From positions 19,225,375 through 19,289,374 of the forward strand of contig CAIIXF020000005.1 in NCBI GenBank assembly GCA_903813345.2: 64,000 nt of DNA, in the 5' to 3' direction. Below the pieces are notes generated by a model that was given only the letters and a program-made list of their open reading frames with translations, ran no database searches and was not told the origin of the DNA. Position 1 is the stretch's first letter. Each line of letters begins with the position of its first letter. Positions 11,407 to 23,415 of this stretch are shown one piece after another. Source of the stretch: Owenia fusiformis (lineage: Eukaryota; Annelida; Polychaeta; Sabellida; Oweniidae). The position numbers and the translations under genes were made by a program.

Positions 11407-11600
11407 GGCCTTTTTTATATGCCCCATCTGATTAATATCTGTTTGTTTTTACAACATCTTCTTATTCCAGTTCAAGAAACTGCAAGCACTGCATCTTTGG
11501 TACACAAAGATGCGAGGTTAGACTCCCATATCTCCAATTTTAAAGAAAAATTGTAAACTAAACAGATAAATTATAGAACAATTTTAACATTGATAAATAA
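11407..11600 (+). repeat. 194-bp direct repeat, copy 2
   Basis: Second copy of the 10900-11093 repeat, with one substitution. The flanks of the pair show no clear target duplication, and the repeat does not start TG and end CA, which argues against a standard LTR. Confidence 0.9.
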
Positions 11601-12019
11601 TATATTTAGCACTGTGATTTAATATCAATTTTGTTAATGGTTGAATATTTTACACTTTAATTTGAAAATGGCAAACAATTAGAATATTTGAGAAATAATA
11701 AGCTGGCAATTCTTTTCTCAAAAACTTTTCATGGAGTCTTTCCGGCATTAACAGGGCTCATTCGATAATCAAAATCAGCCCGATGTTATTTTAATCAGAG
11801 GGAATGCAGGCCAAATTACCATTTCTTTCACAATCACTACATGTATGTATAAATAAGAGGTACCTCATAATTTCTTTGAATATGGAACCATTTCAAAGAT
11901 CACCCGAATCAATCAAATCTTTCCAAGTACGAAAAAAAGGAAACGGTGAATTTTCATGAAAATTTAAAAGCTGAAAACTGATCAGTACTTTAAATTTGTG
12001 ATTTAGATGCCAGGGATTA

Positions 12020-12140
12020 AACAAGGTACGAGCATGCAAAATGTCACCATCTGCCATTTGTTACAGACGCCGAGCGCCCACCGCTACACACCGAACGCCG
12101 AACACCACCCACGAAAAAAGTTGGAGACTATAACTTAACT
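12020..12140 (-). repeat. Dispersed repeat fragment (family R1), reversed
   Basis: Contains the reverse complement of the R1 series: CATGCAAAATGTCACCATC, 'gccatttgttacaga', 'agttggagactataac'. The middle is more CpG-rich than in the other copies ('cgccgagcgcccaccgc'). Confidence 0.6.
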
Positions 12141-12802
12141 CTGTTGGTTTATCCAGAATAGCGCGATGAATCAATCTGCTTTTTTGCTGGATTATAATAC
12201 CCAGTGAGACATTTACGAACAATAAAACATTTATTTTCTAATTAATGTTTTCTAGTAAACTATAAATAATGGACTTAACAGTGCAATATTTTTGTATTGG
12301 CTTAACGGGATGTTAATATTCCAAGTTATGTCCTAGATAATTTATAGAGTAGCAAAATCTCAACATAAATGACAAATGGGACTATTATCCTGTAATAGTA
12401 TAGATTACTATCAGGAGCGTTGCCAATGTCCAAAATAGACGAGGCAATGCCTGAGAGGAGAGGCAAATATAACTAAGAGAAGAGGCAAATATACCTGAGT
12501 CAAATCTAACTGAAAGGCGACGGAAAATGACTAAAAGGGGAGACAAATATAACAGATCAGGAGAGGCAATGATAAAGCAAAAGGGCTGATATTCTCTTAT
12601 AAGATAACTTTTACAGTTTTGAAGACAAAAAGTCTGAAGATATTTTTTGTTAAATTTTCGTGAGGCAGTTGCGGCATCGCCTACCTATGGCTAAGTACAC
12701 TCATGACTAAAAAATATGTTTTCAGATTTTAGAGATCATACAAATGAGAAATATGATATCACATCTCCAAGTAATTTGTTAAAAGAGAATGAAAGGTACT
12801 TA

Positions 12803-12850
12803 GACGAGTCTGAGACTAACATAAAATTTTATGTTAGTCTCAGGACGAGT
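12803..12850. mobile_element. 34-bp palindromic insertion with 7-bp target duplication (copy 2)
   Basis: The element is a perfect palindrome at 12810-12843 made of two 17-bp arms (CTGAGACTAACATAAAA and its complement). GACGAGT flanks it on both sides (12803-12809, 12844-12850). It differs from the copy at 4225-4258 by one central base, while the flanking duplications are unrelated. Confidence 0.85.
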
Positions 12851-13137
12851 TGAGTTTCAAAAAAGTGCCAAACATTTTAACAGCATTTTTGCTCTTCTAG
12901 TTTATAACTAGACTCTGCGTGCAGGATAGAAGAGGGTAATCATGAAATTGTACCTTCATTGATTTCTTAGCTCTGTCTCTATCCCTATCCCAGCTCGTAC
13001 TGTGGCATGCACAAATAGCATCTCGTCATGTCTCATCTATCTAGCATGGGCAGCATGTAGACCAAGGTAGCAACTGACATGCTCAATTGATGCTGCCAAG
13101 TGGCATGTACAAATAGCATGTTATGGAAAATTACTTG

Positions 13138-13271
13138 CTAAAATTTAGTCTTGCTTAAAAGACCCTGTACTCCCCCCCCCCCTTATCCTTCTCTCTGTAT
13201 ATTGCCAGGTAAAGAGAGTGAAGGTGAGGGGGGGGTGGATACAGTCTTGAGCAAGACTAGCTAAAATTTAG
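13138..13271. repeat. 134-bp hairpin element with poly-C/poly-G stem
   Basis: The arms begin CTAAAATTTAGTCTTGCTTA and, from the right, CTAAATTTTAGCTAGTCTTGCT. They continue through a (C)11-12/(G)8 pair and a CTTCTCTCT/AGAGAGTGAAG pair, with about 13 bp of loop. This is a small foldback MITE or a structural palindrome; target duplications are not clear. Confidence 0.7.
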
Positions 13272-13299
13272 CCAAGATCACTGGTCACGTGAAGGTAGC

Positions 13300-13681
13300 A
13301 GCCGTCCCCTTCGCATCAAAGATGGCGGACGGGAAGTGTCGATTTCAATAGTTTTAGTTTTCATCGAATTTAAACTACTTATAGTTGACGCGGTGCTCTG
13401 ATATTTGAACTAAATCCGACGTGTATGACATGAAACTAGGTGTATGATCATTTGTTCATATATCATACATTGGCGCCACAGTTTACGATATAATCCACCG
13501 GGAAACTAGGATTTTGGTTTTAAAGATGATAAGATAACTGATATGCGGTGGTGCTGTGATGCGGTAACGTTATGAGAGTTTATATTGAGACCCAAGATCA
13601 TCAACTATAGTAGTAAGTAGTAAGAAAACCTAAAATATCGAAATCGGCAATAACGCAGAGGGAAGTAGATACTGTAGATAG
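13300..13681 (+). other. CpG-richer stretch with YY1-like ATG
   Basis: 'aaagatggcggacggg' near 13318 combines a YY1-like AAGATGGCGG box with a start codon, but the frame reaches a stop after nine residues. The surrounding DNA is richer in CpG than its neighbours. It could be a promoter or first exon, but no downstream exon was identified. Confidence 0.2.
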
Positions 13682-14001
13682 CATGGCAGGTATAGTAGAA
13701 AGTTCCTTTTAACTTAAATTGCATCTAGTGGTTCAATTTACATATAATCCTTATGTATCTGATAGTGATGCAAGTTAAAATATCTCCAGTAAATGAAAAT
13801 GTTATCTGTCCAATACAAGAAACGATTTTCACTTTTTGTGATTTTGTAACATGGGGTCTATAGGGACTTAACATGGGGTCTCTAGGGAATTAATCAACCC
13901 GAACTAGAAATCACATTTTCAAAAAAATTTAAATTTTCAAAGCTGATAAACATTTTCGAAACCATAGTTCTAGATGTACAAAGATTATTTCTACTCGCGA
14001 T
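13682..14001 (+). repeat. Inverted repeat partner B
   Basis: Diverged reverse complement of 10316-10682. The boundary near 14001 is followed by AGATGCGA-containing sequence, also seen near 10313. Confidence 0.65.
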
Positions 14002-16365
14002 CGCATCTAGTCTACTTAGATGCGAAGGTTTTGGTTGTTACCTTCGCTTGACCAGTGAAGTTACTTGCAAGTATATGCCAAGCGGTTGCATCTTGTATAT
14101 TCCACCACGTGGCAACATGGCAGAACATGGCATGCGGGATGGCATGTTTGGACCCGGAGACCTTGAATGAGCATTTACACGACCGCACGATTATCTATCG
14201 GCTACAGAACGACAGCCTGGTCATCGTCAGATAGCTTTGCGATAGTCTTACGGCCTCCCTACGGTACCTTTCAGATGTCTGTTCGATTTAATTAGTCCGG
14301 CTTATTGTGTCCGGGTACTGTACGATGCCTTTAACAAATGTGACCATACGACAAATCCCAGACATCTCAAAAAGGTCTCTGGCGCCCGAACCGCGACGTG
14401 TATAGAAAGAAAATGTGACTTGGGTGTTAAAGGGAGAAGGTAGAGATTCCAAGCAATATGTCTTAAATAAATTAAAACTCTTTACGCCTACTTATCGGTC
14501 AAGCCAAGTAACTTAGTCAACATTCGATATTCGTATGTTCATCAGTATTAACTAAGAATGGTGCCACAATTGAAGTAAACCTCTGTTTAATTATTTTCAA
14601 TAAACCTATCAGCAAACGTGTAAATGATAAATTTGATGTTCTGTTACATATTGGTGAAGCAGTCTTTGGGATATGGCCTAAATTTCTGAATTTCCACTAT
14701 GTCCCTGTATACCCCTACTTAAAAAGATGTATGTTATTTGTCATTTTTCATTATGAATCAACCATAAATGTATTTTTTCTTGTTTACATACATAATGAAC
14801 TTTTTGTTTCCAAATATTGAAAGATGGTACTGCATTTATTTTCTCATGATATGGAGGAAACAAATGCGTGTCAATTTACACTGTAATATCCCACATACTT
14901 ATATTTCAAGGGTAGTTTTGAAGAATAATCAAGAAAATCCATGTTTTCTAATGAATTCATCCTTGTCAAAGAACGTAAATGAGGATATGCGGTTTGAAAA
15001 ACTAACAACATGTTTTAAGTTCTTACAATTCTTGTTTAAAACAAACATTTCGAAAGTTGTGATTTCGAATGTAATATCCAACTCAATAAAATTTGTTGAT
15101 ATTTGTGATTTTTTTCTTTCGGAATACACATTGCTGGATCACAGAACCTTGCCTTGTTCGAGATGCACAGAAAGGGTATTGTAAATACCTGACGTCGTTC
15201 GGATATTCGGATGTGATTGACGTTTTCGTTAATCTCCAACCACTGTAACTTCCAACTTAATTTTTGAAAGCCAAAAATGATAGTCATGAATCGATATTTA
15301 AGTCACACGTGGATGCATACATCATGTGTCTACATTAAATGTCGAATACATGCCGACTTACATTTATTTAAATATACACAGTTAACTCAAATCATCAATT
15401 CTCGAAACGGTTTATCATATAACCTGACCTGAGTTTAATGTTTCATTTTGATTTATAATTATGGTATCGGATTTGAGTATGAATTTAGTTGAGGCTTAAA
15501 CAAAGCAATTTTACCTTTTGTGAAATTTCGAACGAAGGGAGTGGAAATTTCGTCTAGTGTAATCAAAATAATAGCGGGTGGTTTGAATTTTTGTTTGAGT
15601 TTATAGCTCAGCATCTATAAATTTAAAAACGTGTCGCCTCATTGAGAGGTACATGCAGATTTTGGCGATCTATCTTTATAAAAGGCTTAATTTTGTGCAA
15701 AAACAGGAGTTGACACGCTTACATTTGGAATTGAAATTTCCTACATAATTGTCGACTCATGTTTAAAAGTCATGAAAACAAGGTTGAACACAAAATAATA
15801 ACCTAGTTACTGTCTATTTAGCACGGGATCACTGAGGGAAATATTATTAATGACTTAAATCGTTAACAGTTAAGTTGTATTCCAAGAAACTTATCAATTT
15901 AGAAATGCAAAACGTTCAATTTTGTTTTTCAATTATAAAAAATGGCACCTGTAGAGAACAACGTTTATAAAATTATTAAAACGGAAATATTAACTTATGT
16001 AACATTCGTTGGCATGTGTCAGGGAGTAAATAAGAAGAATATGCATTTGATTCTATATCTTGTTCCCAAAGGAGTTTGTTAAGGAGCGGTATATCTTAAC
16101 GTACTTTTATCATCCCGAACTCAAATATTTCGAATCCTTATTTCGACAACGCTTTGTTGAGAATGGATTCAAGATGTACTCAAAATTAATACGTTAAAAG
16201 ATGTATTATCATCTTAATAACCACCTCACAAATTATTTTGGAAATCAAAGATGTACGATTTTTGAGATTTTTATTTTCGAATGTTGACTTAGTTACTTGG
16301 CTTGACTGTTATAAGAAAGTTTATTTCATTAAAATAATTCTGCCGATCTTGGCATAAGCGAGCCA
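14002..16365. other. Non-coding, mostly unique DNA
   Basis: The first 400 bp are CpG-rich relative to the window (for example 'cgaaccgcgacgtg' near 14388) but contain no supported exon. A 138-codon frame at 14768-15184 has no recognisable domain and AT-driven composition, so I do not call it. Confidence 0.35.
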
Positions 16366-16455
16366 AAAAATATATGTTTTGACAAAAAATGATGCAACTT
16401 CCTTCAAAATTGGGGGGAGGGTGTGTGCGCACCCCTCCTGGCTATGCCTATATGC
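16366..16455 (+). repeat. Fragment of a 'ggctacgcct'-type element
   Basis: Contains 'atgatgcaacttccttcaaaa', cut here to its core ATGCAACTTCCTTCAAA, and ends in 'cccctcctggctatgccta'. Related copies lie at about 30905-31160 and 53860-54050. It looks like the terminal part of an interspersed DNA element. Confidence 0.6.
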
Positions 16456-16728
16456 TTCCGGTCTATTAATTAGTAAATGTTAATGTTTTTGTTAAAGCAT
16501 GTTCATATAAATAAAAAGTTATAATACATTTGTTGATTATTTCTAAATTATCTAAAAATTGATTTCAAAAGATGTCTTAAATTAATTAATAGTTAATTAA
16601 TCGTTTTCTTTTGGAATACTTTTACAACTTTCTATTCAAAGGATCATGCAAAATGCTAGATTTTCAGAAATCAATGACTTAAATTATTCATCATAAAAAA
16701 ATTAAATTAGACATTGCACAAATGAATA

Positions 16729-16870
16729 GGGTTGAGTTTTACTGGGATTGAGTTTTACAGGGTTGAGTTGACTTGGGGTTGAGTTTTACTGGGGTTGACT
16801 TGACTTGGGGTTGAGTTGACTTGGGGTTGAGTTGGACTGGGTTGAGATGACTTGGGGTTGAGATGACCTG
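16729..16870 (+). repeat. GGGTTGAGTTGACTT minisatellite (solo arm)
   Basis: About eight degenerate units of 16-19 bp around 'ggggttgagttgacttg', ending in 'gatgacctgtcacca'. The same repeat forms both terminal arms of the foldback at 23810-24828, whose right end reads 'gttgaccagttacca'. This copy therefore looks like one isolated arm of that element type. Confidence 0.8.
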
Positions 16871-16929
16871 TCACCAAATATGATACCTTTATATGTATGT
16901 TCACGTGATATTCGATTTTATATTCGTCC

Positions 16930-17295
16930 AATTATTATATTATTTGGACTAACAGAACAATTGTTAACCTCTCTTGAGGTCAACTGGCAAACGTGTCTTC
17001 GACCTCTGGTCTTGATCAACAGTACTTTCAAGGTTTACAGTATCGGTATACAATTTTGCCAGTTGACCTTAAGAGAGGTCTACAATTGTATATTATAGCC
17101 TTCAAATTATTATATTCTTCGGACTAACAAACAATTGTTAACCTCTCTATTCGGTCAACCGGCCAAAGTGTATACCTCAACAGTAAACCCTGAGAGTACT
17201 GTTGACCTCGACCTCCGAACTTTCAAGGATTACAGTATCGGTATACAATTTTGCCAGTTGACCTCAAGAGAGGTCTACAATTGTATATTGTATAT
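16930..17295. repeat. Two tandem copies of a foldback unit
   Basis: Each unit of about 170-190 bp starts with ACAATTGTTAACCTCTCTT and ends with the inverse AAGAGAGGTCTACAATTGT, giving hairpins with stems of about 34 bp. The interior shares 'tttcaaggtttacagtatcg' and 'gtatacaattttgccagtt' in both. The head-to-tail arrangement of two foldbacks is visible directly; the origin is unknown. Confidence 0.8.
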
Positions 17296-18170
17296 CCTTT
17301 GTTATCCCACCCAAAGTATGATGCCATATATCAAGTTGAAGAGTTGTATACGCTGCTCAGGGGTTTACGCTATCCAGGAGTTGTACATTCAGGGATTCAA
17401 TATTGGTTTTATTCCGAGAGACAATATGATATTTCCCGAGGGCCCGGGATATCTGGGATAACTGTTCCCCTATCAATTTACCTGTTTGGGCCCTTAATCT
17501 TATCACTTTTGTTTACCTTTTTACTCAGTCGGAGAGAAGGAATCCAAAGAGAGCAATAATGTGCGTCGTGCAAGATTTTCATTAAACGTGTAACTAAACG
17601 GCCTCTCTAATAAAGTCAATTAGACGTGTTTACACGTTGGCTCTCCAAATTGGAGGAAATAAAAATCATATCATATTATATCATAGATGAAGCAATTCGG
17701 CATAAGCTCACGAATGTCACAGTTAAACTGTTTTAGTTATATTTTGATAAACAGTGGTAACGTACATCTACTAGTTTATCACTGTTCCACAGATGGATGA
17801 CAGATAATTTCCAATAGCTCGTCATGTTTACCGAGAACGAAAGATGTTTGTCCACCATTTTGAAAGATACTAACTGGAGTCGGGGTCATCAAGCTATGGA
17901 ACAGTGGTTTATGAAAATAGATTGGGTTACTAAAGCTTGCCATGTTAAAGGCGATTGAACTATGTTATAGATCAACGTCCAGTACATTATAATATTTAAA
18001 AGTATAAATTTTTGAAAATACATATAAAGGATCTTCGCCCGCAGGACGTGTATTTTAAATGCCTTGAGAAGAACGCAAATATGGGTAACGGTGTTGCAAT
18101 AGTAGCATTTAAAAATCTGTTCCTCTCGAGATTTATGGCCCGATTTATGGTCTTCTGAAATTATACTATT
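17296..18170. other. Non-coding, no recognised feature
   Basis: Short overlapping frames exist across 17135-17559 but continue out of the tandem foldback and have no domain. Nothing is supported. Confidence 0.35.
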
Positions 18171-18465
18171 AATTGGTGTTGCTGCATCATTGCTCAAATC
18201 CAGAGGAGTGTTGTTGCATCTTCGGTTTGGTGTTGTTGCATCAATAGTGAGGAACTAAAACCGTTAACTTATTGCTTCTTGGTGATGCTACATGTATACT
18301 AATGACAGTTTCTTTAAATATACATCGTGCGCTAACTGCACGTGTATGGTTATTGAGCAACTCGTCCTCGAAATGGGCTTAAATTGGGGAAACAAAATAT
18401 CGTACGAAAATCTATTACCGGAAGTCTGGCCATCTTGATGCAACAACACGGTGTTGTTGCATCAC
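18171..18465. repeat. Cluster of GTGTTGTTGCATC motifs
   Basis: Direct copies lie near 18177 (one mismatch), 18205 and 18229. A 29-bp near-perfect palindrome near 18434-18462 joins TGATGCAACAACAC and GTGTTGTTGCATCA around one central base. Five half-sites in under 300 bp are beyond a chance expectation for a 13-mer. This may be a protein-binding cluster or remnants of a foldback. Confidence 0.5.
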
Positions 18466-18639
18466 GATACCCCCCAGTGTACTTAGTTTAATTGTTTTTT
18501 ATCAATACTTCACTTAGATTTATAACCATACGTACTATAGTGACCCGTTCAATCTATTTGATCTGCTAAACATCTATAGAAAATGAAATATTTTTATGTC
18601 CATCGTTGAGGTTACTGTCCTCTAATAATGCTAAAGTAG

Positions 18640-18760
18640 TTTCTTTATTATCCCACTGAACGAAGTTCGAGTTCGGATAATGTGAAGCAGAAGCCGTCCG
18701 TCCGTCGGGACCAGTGCGTATGTCTTTATTGTCTTACCCACAAATATATGAAGGAGTACG
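18640..18760 (+). repeat. CCGTCCGTCCGTC-type repeat fragment
   Basis: 'tatcccactgaacgaagttc' followed by 'gccgtccgtccgtcgg' resembles a repeat that I recall from many molluscan genomes. Boundaries are not defined here. Confidence 0.35.
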
Positions 18761-20278
18761 AGATCGTACATTACAAGATGTCCGACCGAAAACATAAACA
18801 CCGATTAGCTCAAACATAATTACTTTTTGTATTCAAAATAACAATGTTTGATATGTTTACAAACTCAGTTCAAGAGGGAATTACCGAAATGCGTTTCAAA
18901 TTCAAAATGGCAACCATTTTTGCCGAATTTAAGTACTGTTTGGTGAATGGTGTATTTATGGATATATTATAAAGCCCTTCAAAACACTACGTATAATAAG
19001 CGTAAGGAACACACCTGACTTTTTTCAAAATCTGGTATTCAATCAAAACGACTATTTAAACTGAATATTGAATATTACAATTTCGGTGAATTGTCACGAA
19101 AATTATTTTTGCCAAAGGGAGACACTAGTCTACTCCTGCCTTGTCATCTTCGACTTCCAAGGTGGTTATTTAACACGGGAGTAATATAACCTTGGGGCAA
19201 TTTGAAGTTCATGAATCAAGATGCTGCCTGGTTTCACAAGAAGTTTTATAAAGTATGTTTTATTCGCACTGGTGATCCACTCGATTCGGTGAGATTTGTG
19301 ACTCCGTGGGGTTGCTGTTGACATGTTGATGTTAGGTTGCTTTTAAGGTAACAACTACACGCAAGTATTGATATAATGTTACCATGCATGGAGTTACTCG
19401 AAGAAATGTTACTGTATATAATAATTGAAAACTATGTTTTGTAATTATGTCTCGCAATTCTTTCATCTCTCCAATATAGGCCAGTAAATCATTACTCCTT
19501 GTGTTAATCTTCCTAAAAGCCTGGAATATATCATTAATCTTTTTTGGATTAATCAAGTTTTTTGTCTCAAACTGCACGAAAGCTCCGATTGTTTTCCCTT
19601 GCATTATTAGCTTGGGTGATTTACAATCATGAGTTTGATGTTGAGATGATTCTGAATAAATAATGAATAAATAATCCTTGAATTTGATCTGATAAGATTA
19701 ACAATCAGAGATGAATTCAAACGTATCAACTGTCAAACTGTGTGATGGATGTACAGTTACATTCTGATACTCATAGCATCTTTCTGTTTCACTTGAGAAG
19801 ATTTGAGATGGCATGATTTATCATGATGGTACAGTTAGGTTTGATCCGATTGGTCATTCTTAGATCATTCGAAAATTTCAAAATACATTAAGTTTAAAGA
19901 TTATCTACTTTTATTAAAAAATCATATTTTTATGCAAGATTTAAAGCATTTAAACCAAACTTTTAACTTTTACTTCACTGTATTACTAAATCAACAATAT
20001 GTGACCTGATTCTGTTATAATCTTGCGAGTTGGCGAAAATTAAGTAAACCTGGATTTAGTTCATTGTCCTCCCAGGTGAGTACACGATCTTGTTCGTGTT
20101 ATCTTGCTACAGATCACTTAGTGACATCAATTAGGACAGATTACAATCTTCGTGGGGTATACAAGACAATAACTATAAGGTGATTAACCGAAACCTCTTG
20201 CCACGTTAACTTATTTTGATTCGAATCAGTTCTTCAGATTTAATCAGCCTATTGCCTATCTTAGGGTAGCAATCCCAA
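18761..20278. other. Non-coding, no recognised feature
   Basis: A 90-codon minus-strand frame at 19332-19604 has no domain and no splice context that I could support. No repeat with a partner was found. Confidence 0.35.
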
Positions 20279-20315
20279 AAGAAATTCTAGTTCCAGTTCC
20301 AGTTCCAGTTCGTCT
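20279..20315 (+). repeat. Short CCAGTT microsatellite
   Basis: Four consecutive 'ttccag'-type hexamers. It is followed by a 'ctgcgtgcagagtctag' palindromic block that also appears, rearranged, near 12903-12925. Confidence 0.6.
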
Positions 20316-20902
20316 TACCCTGCGTGCAGAGTCTAGTTAAACTACAGGGATTAAAGAAGACGAAGCTCTCTTTTAAAGGGACCCAACACCATGGTCACAT
20401 GATCAGTCGTGTGGAGGTAAGCTCCCAGTTGAAATAAAAGCACTGTCCTCCTTTGGTTTCTGTGAAAAGTAGCTAATACCCTCATGTATTGGTCAGTTTG
20501 TGTGTCACACGACTAATCCATACCATATGCTTCATTTAACATATTTTATGCTATTGAGCTGCATATATAAACAGTACTTTGCAACTAAGGTCATACAGTA
20601 TACTTACCCCTTGCAAATTGTAATTTATTGAATTCACAGTAAACCCATCAATTTTTAAGAAAACAAAGAATATTGTTCTCATGGATCTATTATTTATGTT
20701 AGACTAACTATGAAAATATAAATATGAAATAATATGTTAGCTTAAAGTCATATATAAGATGAAAATATATGTTCATGCATTTGCATTTTTCCAAAGGGGA
20801 TATTCCCATGTAAGTAAATACAGGTGCAACATATAATTTATATGTATATCTATGTCATCTGTCTATACATGCGCGTATAGCCTAGTGTTACATGTGAACA
20901 AG

Positions 20903-20978
20903 ATGGTTCTGGAAAGAAATGAGCGTGGCAGATTTGCTAAAAAGCCACATACACCACAAAAGCAAGACCAATTTGAAA
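20903..20978 (+). CDS. Possible short coding exon with donor site
   Basis: An ATG after 'gtgaacaag' opens a hydrophilic, basic frame of 25 residues that includes ERNERGRFAKKP and runs into GTAAGT at 20979. Composition is unlike the surrounding AT-driven frames and the donor is a consensus match. No partner exon was located, and a mariner-type MITE begins 50 bp downstream, so this may be a relic. The family is not identified. Confidence 0.3.
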
Positions 20979-21028
20979 GTAAGTTCATTATTCTCAAGGG
21001 TACACTTCAAGTGAAAGCTACATTGCTA

Positions 21029-21271
21029 CAGGGTGGCCTATCATTCTGAGACAAATGTATTATCCAACGATTGTGATTTTCGAAGCTAAAATATGATATC
21101 TTGAGCAGATGGAAATACATTCCCATGAGATATGTATATATAGTCAAAAGTGATAACTATTTATTGAGTGTAATGAAATGTATCCTTCGCTAACTGCTTT
21201 TGTTTGAGATAATTATCATGAAATGTTTTTAAATTAATTTTTATGTGTGTCATTGATCCTAATCCACCCTG
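21029..21271. mobile_element. Short mariner-type MITE (243 bp)
   Basis: Flanked by TA (21027-21028 and 21272-21273). The ends are CAGGGTGGCCTATCATT and, from the right, CAGGGTGGATTAGGATC, so the inverted repeat is short and diverged. There is no coding potential. It shares the CAGGGTGG start with 5155-6255 and 55713-57094. Confidence 0.7.
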
Positions 21272-21805
21272 TAGTCTGGTGTTTGTAGAGCATTGCGACT
21301 CGTACAACTTATTCTCACAAATATCAAACCTCATTTACTAATTAATTTTTTGTGTGAATATTAAGAGTCCAAGCATTGCTTTTTTATGTTTATTGTATAG
21401 CTATATTTAGCCTTGATATCCATGATTTTTTAAAACAAAATCTCACCGTTAGATTTCGAGCTATTCATGTTTACTCATTTGTCTAATTGGAAAACAATGC
21501 AAATCTCATTTTTTCAAAGGAAAAAAATTGAAATTCTAAGACGGTGAAAAATCATTAAAAAATACACAGATTCAGAATCCGGCAAGCATTTTCCCTTATT
21601 CCTCTCCGTTAAGAAGTTTTGCAAGGTGTTGGATCCCTTTAAGAAGTGCAGTCAAACGAATGCAAAGGGTAAGTTCGTCTCTTAGAAGTCACTCGTTGTG
21701 AATGATTATGATTTGTCGTAACTATCACCCGGGAATGATGCTAAGGATACTGCTGTTACCTTCGCTTGATACTGACCACTCTAGCGTAGCTAAAAGTACC
21801 GCTAG

Positions 21806-23410
21806 CAGGCCCGTAAGACACTTTTCTCCAAGGGGGGTGCGGTTTTTACTAAAGAGAATATAAAATTGTCAATTTTTGCCGCGTAAATCAAATCGCGTAA
21901 GTCAGAGGGGGGGGGGTTACTCCCTATATTGGGGCCATTCAGCCTATTTTGTAGTATTTTATTGTTTTTAGACTAAATATTGAATGAGCAATTTGAAGAA
22001 ACACTGGAATAGGGGGAAGGTGTGCTGGAAGGGCATAAACGTTTACCCGAAACTTTTTATCAGTTCAAGATCACATTCAGTGATTTCTGGACACTTTAAG
22101 GTGTTTTTATCAATAGAATCAAATTAAAGAAATTCAGATTTTCAATCATTTTCTTCTTAGGGGAGCGAGGGGGCATCACAGGAGAATTATACCAATTCAA
22201 GATGCTGTCTGATTAATTCTGAGCACTTTTAATGCGTTTGAGTAAATGAATGCTTTAGTTTTTGGGGTGGGGTACCAGAAATTTTTATGATTTCATTATG
22301 TCACTTGGTGACTGTTTAAGTGTCCAAACTGTCCAATTGTTTTGTATGGGGTGTGAGGAGTGGCCCACTCCCCGTAGAAAATTTTACACTTTTTAGATGC
22401 TTTTTGGTGCTTTCTAGGCACTTTCAAAGTGTATGAGTCAATAAAAAAAATGGGAATTCTTTTGGGGGTGGTGTCAAAGAGGATGAGTGGGTGAAGTGTT
22501 AGGTGCCAGAGGGGGACCAAGTGGTTGTCCCCTAGAAACATTGACCATATCAAGGTGCTGTTTGATGATGTCTGGGTACTTTGTAAAATTGTTTTGTGGG
22601 GGATTTGAGGGATGGCCAACTCTCCAAGAAAATTTTTAAATTTTCAAAATGATATTTGGTGCATCTGAGTACTTTTAAAAGTGTATGAGTCAATAAAAAA
22701 TTTGAAAAATAATTGTTTTTCTCAATTTTTGAGGGCTGTCAAGGGGGGGGGGTGCCAGAGGGGGATGTTGGGTGGGGATGCCAGAGGGCAAGTAAAAATC
22801 ATTGACTATATCAAGGAGCTATTTGATGATGTCTGGGAACTTTAAAAGTGTCTGAGACAATACACAAAATTCAGAATTATTTTCAATTGTTTAGGGGGGA
22901 TGTGAGGGGTGGCCAACTCTCCTATAAAATTTTACAATTTTAATATGCTATTTGGTGCTTTCTAGGCACTTTCAAAGTATATCAAAATCAATTTTAGGGG
23001 TTTAAAGGGGGGGGGGGGTGCCAGAGAGTGAGGTTGGGTGGTGATGCCGCAGGGCGAGTAAGTGTTGGTCTCCAAGAATCATTGACTATATCAAGGAGCT
23101 ACTAGATTAGAGTATTCGATGATGTCAGGGCACTTTAAAAGTGTCTGAGACTATACATAAAATAAATTCAGAACTTTTCCATTGTTTTGTGGGGGGTTTA
23201 AGAGGTGGCCCCGCCCCCCAGAAAATTTTACAATTTTGAGATGCTATTTGGTGCTTTCTGGGCATTTTCAAAGTGTATGAGTCAATGAAAAAAAAAATTT
23301 CAAAAAAAAAATTTTCAAAAAAAAATATTTTTTTCAAATTTTTTTGGGGGGGTTTCAAAGGGGGGTGCGGTCGCACCCATCGCACCCCCCCCCCCATCTG
23401 ACGGCCCTGG
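21806..23410 (+). mobile_element. Non-autonomous DNA transposon, copy 1 (1605 bp)
   Basis: The ends are CAGGCCCGTAAGACA (left) and CCAGGGCCGTCAGATGG read inward from the right. GCTAG is duplicated at 21801-21805 and 23411-23415. The interior is made of diverged units of about 300 bp containing G-runs, 'ggtgccagagggggatg', 'attgactatatcaaggagct' and repeated palindromes of the form CACTTT-N-AAAGTG. An inverted second copy lies at 34024-36063 with a different 5-bp duplication. No transposase is present; the superfamily is unassigned. Confidence 0.85.
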
Positions 23411-23415
23411 GCTAG

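Noticed and set aside
14768-15184. 138-codon frame
   Set aside because: AT-driven composition, no domain, no splice or promoter support.
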